The notes beneath the pieces were generated by a model. It was not told the DNA's origin. It did no database searches and saw only the letters and a list, made by a program, of their open reading frames with translations. 64,000 nucleotides of DNA from Sabethes cyaneus (taxonomy: Eukaryota > Arthropoda > Insecta > Diptera > Culicidae): contig NC_071355.1 in assembly GCF_943734655.1 (NCBI RefSeq), forward strand, positions 80,551,449 to 80,615,448. Reading direction: 5' to 3'. The translations under genes were made by a program, and so were the position numbers. Shown here in pieces: positions 53,116 through 62,587 of this stretch; the stretch's first letter is position 1; the number at the start of each line of letters is the position of its first letter.

Positions 53116-53245
53116 AATGTTTATAATAAACAACTTACGATATCCATCATCGTTATTGTCAGTCTCTGTCACATTGGTTCAGCTGTGTCAGGAGCGACCG
53201 CACTGGTCGCCGCCTTGGGGTAGGTCATGGTCTTCTGCCGAATAA

Positions 53246-56090
53246 GGACATTTTTTATTCTACTGGAGTGTATTTTGAGGTGAGATTCAAGACAATCGAT
53301 AACATTTTTTTGAACTCCGATACACACTGAGGTGAAATTGAAACTGTTCCTTTTATTTTTTTCGAAACAAAATGTCTAAATAAAACTAGAGTTCAGAGAA
53401 AAAGTTACACCAGCCAAAAAAAAAAAAATATGATGACGAAGAAAATATTGTCCCGAATAGTTACAAAATTGCGTCTAGCACTGGTTAAAACAACTAACTC
53501 TACAGAAAACATAAATGAGTTAACAATATTCAAAAAAGTAACTCAATATTTAGTTCACACAAATTAAGTGGAGTGAGTAAGGTCTGATCTGACAACCAAC
53601 AGCAGCCAGTTAAATCATTTTTCGGAATTAACATTTCCATTAAGCCGAATGATTTCTGAACAAGCCCAAATTAGCCGCAAATTATTCTATGTCACTAATG
53701 TTATTGGAAACTTTTTCACCGGTGCGGTGCGTCCTGAATGTCGTTCGTTCACTTGGTGGGAAGCGAAAGCTAGGGAATACGCTCCCGCAACAGGGATATC
53801 GTTGATCCGAAGCGGGCACTCCGCCACCTAAAAATGCTAAAAGCGAGAAAAGTATAATAGAAACTAATTAGCTGCGGTAATGAATTTTACAAAGTGCTGC
53901 AAAAGTATAATCATAAATTAATTTCTTTGCTGCTAAAGTTTGCTTCTTCAGTGCTCGCTTGCAATGCCCTTTGCTTAGAAAGAAAGAAAAAAAAAATCAA
54001 CTGTGGCCCACTTGGAGTCAGCTGCTGCCAACAACGGATGCCACTGGGTGGCTGCGAAAAGAGGCTTTGCGCCAGATATTCCGTAGCGGACGTAGGACTT
54101 ATTTTCCCAGCGAAACTTGCCCACTGCAAGTGTGGGTGTCTGAGAAAAGAAAAATCGACATAACGAGCTTTGGCTTCCCTGTTCACCCTCTGCCAATCCG
54201 ATCTCACGATTCAACGCCCCAAGGATTTGCACGTCTTCTGAGCCGACTTGCTCGGAACAACCGGTGCAAAGTGACCGATCCTGCTGATCCGGCAGCCGGA
54301 GTGTGTGCGGTGGATGGTTTCACTTTTGCCTCGGAATGGCAAAGGCCAGAAATTAATTATATTTATGCTTGCCGGGCCGATGTGGTGGCATTCCGAACAA
54401 TGAAAGTAACATTAATGCCCTTGGAGGAGAAAGTCGGATACTCGCGGGAGAACCGAGTAACAGATACGTTTAAGTTAACATCAATTTGTTCTCGGCTTAA
54501 TTAGATTAGCTCTTCAGAAAGCGTTTCGCCATGTATGGTCTGCTGTCGGAAATGGAACCCGCGAGGAAGATATGTGTTTCGCCGGAGGGTAAGTTCTGGA
54601 GATACCGTACGTGAGATTAACGACTTGTCTCCCGAAAGAAGACATGGCTGCAACAGATGTAGCCAGTAATCAGATGAGATGGTGTCTTAAAATAATTGGA
54701 ACATGTTTTGACGTGTCACGTGGTTGTACTACTGCATTATTCTAAGGTCCTAGTATTTAATCTTTGAAAGGATTCACTTCACGGTGATGGTAATCGCCCT
54801 CAAACGATAGATTCCTTCATAAATCGTGTTGCGCATAATGTGACATTCAAATTTAAAGAAACAATGCTGTTTCTTGCAAATTTTATTACAAAGCATCACC
54901 CTTTCCATTGTTTTTTTTGCATATAGAGTTTTCGTGAAATCCAGCTGCTAGCCTGCTCGAATTTGTTGTAAATTTAAGAAATGTCGTTATTGTGAGACGC
55001 TGTTCGGAAAGAAATCATCATTTATATTCAAACAGTGGCTAAAGTTGGACGGATATGACGAATAGGGAATGTTGCAAGAATGGCAGGCAACTATTCTGCA
55101 AGGGTGGCGTTTGCTTCAAATCCGATAGGAACAAAACAACCAGCGCACAGTGGTTGGAAACCTTAAAACCCTGGCCAAAACCTCAAAAATTGAAAGTTAT
55201 CATTTATGAAATATTTTGACATAATTACACGTAGAATAAATCATTTTATCATATCCTGTAATATCAACTATCGATAATGTAGATTTGTGGTTTGGCGCAT
55301 TGTCGAACGTCAGTGCCTGAGAGACTCTTTGCTAGTGCGGGTTTCATACGTTTTGTGGCTCTTGGTAATAACGCTTGTGGTTCGTTATCGCATTATCAAA
55401 TAACAATCATTCAAAATGGATAACGTTTCTCAAGGAATGTACTGCACTAGCGTTATATGCAAATTCAGTTTTTTCGTTATATATATACTTTCACAACGTT
55501 TGAAGTTTCCTTCGCAAATGCTAGTTTTTTCAATTAGCGCGCGCAATGAAGTTGGCATTTACTTTGTGTGCCGCGAGGTGCCGTCGAATGTTATATAGTT
55601 TTGTGAGTGTCAGATTATGGCGGTTCGAATAGCGTGTAGCTTTTTTGCAACTATTTGCAACTCCACGAGAAAATGGAGATTTAGTATTTACATGCACCTA
55701 TAGGCGAAATCGGACGAGTGAGCTTTTAATGCTCCAAACAACCTGTGTTTGTTTTTAGCTTGTTTTTTACTATTATCCTGTTCTTTTGGATGGCAAGCTA
55801 CCCGCAAACACTTTTCGGTGCAGGATATAATGAATCGATGCTGATAACTGCATGCCTATTGCCATCAGGGGTGTGAAATTGTCAAAATTTGGCGTTCTAA
55901 ACATCCATGGATGGCGACGATTATGAATTAGCCCGTATATCGACAACAATAGCTAGTAAAATTTATAGTTAATTGGCAGTGTCTAATTGCTTTCTGATTA
56001 GGTTCATTTGTTTTGAGACGAATCAAACAGTAAGTAGGTACCAAAATCAATAAGTGGGACATGGACAATGTATGATAGTTTGATACCCAC
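53246..56090. other. Unrecognised DNA with one long open frame
   Basis: A 181-codon plus frame (53959-54504) overlaps open minus frames of 98 and 85 codons. It has no recognisable domain, although this patch is GC-richer than its surroundings and could include host exon sequence. The rest is AT-rich without known repeats. GTTAGGTTAGG-like text near 52318 is too short to be telomeric. Confidence 0.35.
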
Positions 56091-56097
56091 ACCACCA

Positions 56098-56172
56098 CTC
56101 TGGTTGCCATTCATGTCAAAAGGGAAAGAGATCCAATTGGCACGTCATATTTGCGATGAACGTGCTTTGGCA
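56098..56172 (+). repeat. Conserved segment, second copy, at an RTE insertion site
   Basis: Matches the reverse complement of 45950-46020 at about 61 of 68 positions. The open frame reads LPFMSKGKEIQLARHICD. Its last bases overlap the left target duplication of RTE-a copy 2. The RTE therefore inserted at the end of this older repeat. Confidence 0.65.
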
Positions 56173-56546
56173 ACCGCCACCTTACTTACTTTAGTGGCAA
56201 CGGTCCGTTACCGATCCTGCGTCGAACGAATTATGGTCCTCCAGCCCACGAACACCAGCTGAACGTGCATCGTCTTCGACAGCACACACCCACCGGGTGC
56301 GGGGTCTGCCTCGGAGTCTACGGCCTCTTCCTGGTTCTCTGCTGAAAACAGAGTCTGCGCCACACTCCTTTTTCCATTTTGCCACCAAGTATAGATCGCA
56401 GAATTTTACGCTCAAAAACCCCAAGCACTCGCCGATCAGCTTCCTTTAGCGTCCATGATTCGTGTCCGTAAAGGGCCACCGGGAGGATTAGTGTTCTGTA
56501 GAGCGCCAATTTTGTGCGAATTTGCAAACTACGGGACTTTAGCTGG

Positions 56547-57656
56547 CTACGTAATCCGTAGAAAGCCCGATTCGCGGCTGCAACTCGTCCTTTTCACTTC
56601 GCGACTTACATCGTTATCACATGTCACGAGTGTACCAAGGTATATAAATTCCTCTACTAGTTCATATCGTTCCCCATCTAACTCCACCTCGGCACCAACA
56701 CCACTTCGGCTCCCACGTTCCCTACCAGCAACCATGTACTTCGTTTTGGCGGTATTAATGGTAAGTCCCAATCTCGCAGCTTCCCTTTTAAAGGGCCTGA
56801 AGGCCTCTTCCACTGCTCTACGGTTGATTGCGATGATATCGACGTCATCCGCAAAACCAAGAAGCATGTGAGATTTCGTGATGATAGTTCCATTCCTTTC
56901 CACGTTTGCTCTTCGTAATGCACCTTCCAAGGCAATGTTGAATAGCAGGTTAGAGAGTGCATCCCCTTGCATCAGTCCATCCAACGTCACGAAAGCAGCT
57001 GAGGTCTCACCCGCTATTCTAACGCATGATTTGGATCCGTCCAGCGTCGCACGAATCAGCGTAACTAGTTTCGTCGGAAAACCATGTTCTAGCATTATCT
57101 GCCACAGCTCATTTCGTTTAACTGAATCGTACGCCGCTTTAAAGTCCACAAACAGATGGTGTGTCTGCAAGTTGTACTCCCGAAACTTGTCTAGCAACTG
57201 GCGCAGGGTAAACATCTGATCCGTCGTGGAGCGACCCTCACGAAAACCAGCTTGGTACTCGCCGACGAAGGACTCTGTTAACGGTCTCAGTCTGTAGAAC
57301 AGGATACGGGAAAGCACCTTGTAGGCAGAATTGAGCAATGTAATTCCTCGATAGTTTTTACACTCCATTCGATGTCCCTTTTTGAAAATTGGGCAAATGA
57401 GGCCATACAACCACTCCTCCGGCATTTGTTCTTCCTCCCAGATCCTGACAATGATCCGGTGTATTGCTTCGTACAGCCGCTCGCTCCCCGCTTTTAGAAG
57501 TTCAGCCGGGATACCGTCCTTCCCAACAGCCTTACCGTTTTTCAGCTCACGGATTGCCTTCTTAACCTCCTCCTGTGTTGGTGGCTCCACAGCTTGACCA
57601 TCGCTTACAATTTCTATCCTGTCTCTGCTGATCTCCGCATTTACCTCTCCATTCAA
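56547..57656 (-). pseudogene. RTE-a reverse transcriptase
   Basis: A 369-codon open frame. In residue order: GKAVGKDGIPAELLK (41-55), NYRGITLLN (101-109), YQAGFREGRSTTDQM (134-148), LFVDFKAAYDSV (168-179, first catalytic Asp), GLMQGDALSNLLFNIALEG (227-245; GLRQGD in relatives) and LLGFADDVDII (265-275, catalytic FADD). The frame is lost near residue 352 by an indel, after which the C-terminal domain continues in another frame (56527-56318). All catalytic residues are present. The TTG at the nominal start is not a true start, because the RT is the C-terminal half of one polyprotein. Confidence 0.9.
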
Positions 57657-58930
57657 TAGTGTCTGAAAGTGCTCCTTCCACCTGGCTGCTACCGTCGTTC
57701 CTGCATCTCACCGTTTTATAGAAACTCCGTGTGTCGTTGCTGGCGTATCGCTCCTCTGCGCCGGCGAGCACGTGCTCCTCGTACTCGCGTTTCTTTAGAC
57801 GATGGATTCTTTTTTCCGCAGCTCTAGTCTCTCTGTATCTCTCTCTGTTTTGACGCGTTGCCGCAGTGAACATGCGAATCCTGGCCTGGTTCTTTTCGTC
57901 TGTCACTCTCTGGCATTCGGCATCAAACCAGCTGTTACGCTGTCTTCCACGCGTCGTGCCTACCACCTCTCTCGCTGCTGTTTGGATGGCACCATGGATG
58001 TTGCCCCACAGCCCATTTATATCTTCTTCTTCTACCTGCTGTTCTGCGATTCGCTGGTCAAGCTTCCTGGCGTACTCCACTGCTACGCCGTTTGCCGTTA
58101 ACCGCTGGATGTTGAAACGCAGCGTCCTCTCAGTGCGAGCTTTCGCCGTGTTCGACAGCCTTGCGCGAATCTTACTCACTACGAGATAGTGGTCAGAATC
58201 GATGTTTGGTCCACGAAAAGACCGTACATCGATAACGTCCGAAACGTGTCGACCGTCAATCAAGACATGATCGATCTGAGAGCTAGAGTCTCCATTTGGA
58301 TGCCTCCAGGTGTGTTTCCGAATATTCAAACGTGGAAAGTAGGTGCTACAGATGGCCATCCCTCTGGCCGCGGCAAAATTTATGAGCCTCAGACCGTTAT
58401 CATTGGTCGACAGATGCAGGCTATGTCTTCCAATAACTGGACGGAAGAATTCCTCCTTCCCGATCTGCGCGTTTGCATCTCCGATGATGATTTTCACGTC
58501 ATGTTTTGGGCACTCTCCATAGGTCCTCTCAAGCCTGTCGTAAAGCTCGTCTTTAGCATCATCGGATTCATCATTTGTCGGTGCGTATAAGTTGATTAGG
58601 CTATAGTTGAAGAATTTGCCCTTAATCCTCAAGACGCATATACGGTCATCTACGGGCCTCCACCGGATAACTCGTTGCTTTTGTTTTCCCAACACTACGA
58701 AACCGACTCCATGTGCTGCTTTCTTACCGGCACTGTAGTAGATGTGATACTTGAAAGAAGTGTCTGTAATAGGGTCCACTGCACGGAACTCCCTTTCTCC
58801 GGAATTTGGCCACCGAACTTCCTGAATAGCAGCGATCTCCACTCCGAGTTGATGCAGCTCTCGAGCAAGCAAGTCATCCCGTGCCGGTTCATGGAGAGTT
58901 CGGACATTCCAGGTACCAAGTTTCCAATCG
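57562..58930 (-). pseudogene. RTE-a AP-like endonuclease
   Basis: The frame starts upstream of the first Met-like codon with KLGTWNVRTLHEPARDD (about 58930-58880; GTWNVRTL is the first APE motif). It continues for 436 codons: VEIAAIQEVRWPNSG (catalytic Glu), FNYSLINLYAPTNDE, VKIIIGDANAQIG, SSQIDHVLIDGRHV and DSDHYLVVSKI (Asp-His). After a linker with NSWFDAECQRVTDEKN and an Arg-rich stretch, the frame passes RSFYKTVRCRNDG. There it leaves the RT frame because of an internal deletion. The same endonuclease type gave rise to the vertebrate CFDP2/BovB proteins, which databases often cite for such ORFs. Confidence 0.9.
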
Positions 58931-59349
58931 TTAATTGTTTCCTTGTCCCTGGCCGTGTCCTATACCGATTGTTCCGTCCTGAATTTCTTTGTTCGTTGTT
59001 CGTGGTAATTGAGTTTTCGGTATACTACCTCACCGGGGTCGCGATACCTACATCCCGCTGATGGGTCTGCCATCTTAGGTATAGCTTGCGGGATACAGCA
59101 TTTCATATTCAGCCGCCCGTTACGAGACAGAAGCTGTGTGAGCCGCCCCTGGAGAACAGGCGCTCTAGTTCGCACCTCCTAGCTCCGCTGCTTCGGTAAG
59201 TACATGAAGCATTTCCGGGTAAGGCCATCGACCGTCATCATTTTACTTAGATCTGCGTGGAGACGCCAGGTGGGAGCTTGAGAGAGCCAGAGCTATGTTT
59301 GACGCTCCTTCCAGGTAACTCTCTCCATTTCATACCCGGCAACAGCCAC

Positions 59350-60179
59350 TAACGAATTAAATAAAGGTTAACCGCAATTTTTCGTAATCTACGTTAAACG
59401 CCAAATATATGCCACTTTTGGTGGTTGGGGACAAGCGAAACCCATACAAGTTTATAGTACTCAAATTAAGCTTTAAGATGAAGCGCTGATTTCATAAATT
59501 CGCTTGCCCCATTTTATCCCATGGGCTCGTCAAGCTATGAAAATTATAGCTTGAGTATGCAATAACTCAGAAAGTAAAGGTACAAGAGCTTTGCGATCTT
59601 CTGCAAGAACGTGTACTTGAGAGCTTCGATAATTGCCTAGAACATTGTATTCTTGTAAAATGCAACTAACAAGAGCTTAGCATGAAAAACCAATTTTTAA
59701 AGAAGTTTTGAAGTATATGCCCTATAGTTCAGCACTCGATAAAGATAGAAATTTTATTTCTTCAGCAAAGTTGCTTGTTTTTACAATATTACAACTTTGC
59801 CAAAGAAACTATGTCTATATTTCCTAACACAAAAAAATTATTTTTTTTATTTTCATTATAGTAAGCGATGACTAACTTTTGACATTTTTAGATTAAGGGG
59901 AAGATCCATACGAACAAAAGTGCTGAAGACCATAAATAATAAAATGAAAACAAGAGACACTAGGAAAAAAGTTCCACTTTTCGCCCTTTTGGACTACTGT
60001 GCGACGCCGCCGAAGATGAGACGAATTTGAAGTTTCAACAATAAAAAAGCTATTGACGATCAGCTAATAATAGGGATTTGAAGCAACCTAGTTATTGCAT
60101 TAAAATTTATAGGAGAATGTGGAATATGATCGCTCCAAAATCAAATTAAAAATGACAATTGTAAAGAAAAAAATCGAAA
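59350..60179. other. AT-rich repeat-like stretch, unclassified
   Basis: GGGGACAAGCGAA (about 59430) and TTCGCTTGCCCC (about 59501) form a short inverted pair. The remaining text (GCAAGAACGTGTACTTGAGAG, CAACTTTGCCAAAG) reads like degenerate transposon DNA, but no ends or coding domain were found. Confidence 0.35.
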
Positions 60180-60181
60180 TA

Positions 60182-60820
60182 CAGTGGTAACCCGATTTTG
60201 TCACGTTTTTGTCCCGATTTTGTCACGTTTTTTACTCGATTTTGTCACGCTTTTGATTTATCAAAAGCTTAGTTTGAAAATCATTTTCAAACATGTCAAA
60301 TGTGTTAAAACACTGTGAAAAGAACTGTGTTGATTATCTTGGAGTTTCCACAAAAGTTGTTTCTTATCACCACAACTATAATAGCTAGAAGGTCACTTTC
60401 TTTGGCAAAGTTCTTTATAATAAACTTCTCAAATTACTTGAAATTACTCTTCTCTTATTACTTGAAAAATAAATTTTCTATCTTACTTTTAGGGGGTTAA
60501 TCAACGAATCGTTCATGCCATAAGAAAGAGCTTGTTACGCTGTAAAATTTCTCTGAACATAGTTAACCAGTATAATCAACCATTTCGACGCAATTAAAAA
60601 ACGCGTTTTTTCATACCTATGGGACCTGTGGGACCTGTGCTGTGAACAGGTGACAAATGTCCACAGAGAGGTAAAAGGAAATGCGAAATGTCCTGAAAGT
60701 GATCAGAATGAAATATGTAGTTCGTTCTAAGTTATCTGTAAAAAAAATAAAAATTGAAAAAATACCCGATTTTGTCACCCCTAAATTCATCATGGGGGTG
60801 ACAAAATCGGGTCATTACTG
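60182..60820. mobile_element. TA-flanked inverted-repeat element with CCGATTTTGTCAC repeats
   Basis: The ends CAGTGGTAACCCGATTTTGT and (inverted) CAGTAATGACCCGATTTTGT are flanked by TA at 60180-60181 and 60821-60822. CCGATTTTGTCAC occurs directly at 60192-60204, 60214-60226 and 60766-60778, with a TCGATTTTGTCAC variant near 60236. It is inverted at 60798-60810. The 639-bp element has no coding capacity. The architecture parallels the elements at 3292 and 7407. Confidence 0.8.
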
Positions 60821-60942
60821 TAATCCCAAACCGCATGTTCTTTCATCGCTTTAGGCGTATTATTTTAGAATGACTAATATGTATCAAATTGAGCCATAAT
60901 TGTTACAGTGCGAATATTGACCCACAATTATGGTTTTAACTA

Positions 60943-61800
60943 GGCCATTACAAATATTTTATACAGTTTTTGTCCTTCCCGTGATGGGCCACTGAAGGGG
61001 GGGCGAAAAAAAACAATGAGATTTTTTAGTCGAGTAAAAAAAATATTGATTATAGGCATTTTTTCTTAAAGTTTAAACGTGAAATTTCCATTTCTGTTTC
61101 ATGCTAGAAGCATTAATTAAACTCGTATACTCATTTTTCGAGTTTTTCAGGCTGAAGAACTCACAGACAATTGATTTTATGAATAAAAATTAACTCGTAT
61201 CCTACAAATTATTTTTTTGCCCCCCGATTTTTCAAGCTGATTTCCAAGGGGGGGTGACAAAAACTTTTGAAATTATTTGCAATGGCCTTATAAGAATCGG
61301 AGAATATAATTGTTCTGATAGTTGTTTTTTTGCCATTGCATATTATTTTTAAAGTTTTTGTCCACTCTTCAAAATTGACTTTAAAAATCGGGGAGCAAAA
61401 AATTTTTTGTTAAACTCGAGTAAAAATTTTTTGTATAAAATCTATTATTTGTGGGTTTTACAGCCTAACGAACCCGAAAAAAGAGTTTACGGAGTGTTAA
61501 CGCTTCTAGTACGAAACGAAAGTGGAAGTACAAATAATGTAATTTTCGAAAACCGGCAAAAAAATTTTTTTTTCTGATTTTGACTCTATTTTGGAAGATT
61601 TTTGCATGGAAAATAATAACGTATGAATGAAGAGCAAGAATAGATTCGGGTTTCATGATTGAACTTCAAGTAAAAATTGCTAAAAATCTTAAATTTTGTG
61701 CGAGATTAAAAAAATCTCTTTGTTTTTTTTCGCACCCCCCCCCCCCCTCCGTTGCCAAGCATCCGAAGGACAAAAACTTCAAAAAATATTTGTAATGGCC
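60943..61800. mobile_element. TA-flanked element with ~100-bp imperfect terminal repeats
   Basis: Both ends read GGCCATTACAAATATTTT inward, followed by AGTTTTTGTCCTTC, a G-run of 7-15 and GCGAAAAAAAACAA. The match spans about 100 bp per side with small indels. TA flanks it at 60941-60942 and 61801-61802. A further copy of the terminal text (TGACAAAAACTTTTGAAATTATTTGCAATGGCC) lies internally at about 61255-61288. That suggests a third, half-lost end or an internal duplication. No transposase. Confidence 0.78.
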
Positions 61801-61802
61801 TA

Positions 61803-62176
61803 AATGGATAATATTTTATTTTGCAGTGCGACGATTCTCTAAGTGAGCCATCATTGTGAAGCGATTGTACAAGTCATAGGTAGCTTATTTCAACCAAATC
61901 TGATAGAAGTGTGCTACCTGTGGCAGTCTTAACCTGCGCTTCAAAAATAAACACTTTCATTTTATCATGGATGAACTTTCAGTTTATGAACGGCATGAAA
62001 AGCAGTTCGATTAAATCTGAGTACTAATCGACGAGAGCCAGGAAACCTTACAAATTAGCTGCTAGACAAAGGTATTTCGAAATTGCCCTCTGTTCACATG
62101 GATTGTTGTTCTGAGCCAAATGTAAGAAATTTTAGGTATAACTAATGTCTAACAAATTAGTCATTGTATGTTTGAA
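61803..62176. other. Unrecognised DNA
   Basis: AT-rich linker between two inverted-repeat elements. No motif recognised. Confidence 0.45.
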
Positions 62177-62178
62177 TG

Positions 62179-62585
62179 CCCAGGTAACACAAAATCGTAA
62201 TAGAAAGTTTACATTAAATCGTTTTCACGTCAATTTCACATTGGAATTGTATAATGATTAGAGTATGTCAAATCGAAGTGAACAATAATTTTTTTTGAAG
62301 TCGTGCGTGTCTTCATATACAATTCATGACTGTGAATTATAAAGCAGGATAGACAATTGCAATATTTGATTATATCTTAATTATATATTCAGAAGTATTT
62401 AGTTGCGTGTTATAAAAACTGCGCAAAATAGAATTATAAATAGTTGTCAAAATTTTCGCACGTATATCGCCTCCACTTTGGTACGTATATGTTCTTATAT
62501 GGCGTGAAATAAAACTTTTTCGTTCAGATATGATTTCGTACACCTCAGTTGCAATCGAGATATACAAACCAAATGGTTTACTAGG
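62179..62585 (-). mobile_element. MITE B, copy 2
   Basis: 407 bp, the reverse complement of 44492-44898 with scattered differences. It starts CCCAGGTAACAC and ends GGTTTACTAGG, flanked by TG on both sides (62177-62178 and 62586-62587). Standing alone in non-repeat DNA, it defines the true ends of family B. Confidence 0.85.
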
Positions 62586-62587
62586 TG

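Larger units (their letters stand above)
56181..59337 (-). mobile_element. Near full-length RTE-a retrotransposon, copy 2
   Basis: A 3157-bp RTE-like element flanked by a 12-bp target duplication with one mismatch: GGCAACCGCCAC (56169-56180) and GGCAACAGCCAC (59338-59349). Order on the minus strand: 5' UTR (59337 to about 58960), endonuclease, RT and C-terminal domain, ending ...GTTGCCACTAAAGTAAGTAAG. The tail is an AAGT-type microsatellite. It has two internal deletions and at least two frameshifts and is not autonomous. The C-terminal part (56527-56181) carries VALYGHESWTLKEADRR and REPGRGRRLRGRPRTRW. Confidence 0.9.

Noticed and set aside
53002..53245. Ser-rich and His-rich open frames
   Set aside because: Produced by a CAT/CGT trinucleotide microsatellite.
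53959..54504. 181-codon open frame on the plus strand
   Set aside because: No recognisable domain, overlapped by long open frames on the minus strand, and no promoter or splice signals clearly linked. Kept only as part of an unrecognised stretch.
57562..57720. Programmed frameshift between RTE endonuclease and RT
   Set aside because: Comparison with the copy at 5.3 kb shows a deletion at the junction, which explains the frame change without recoding.
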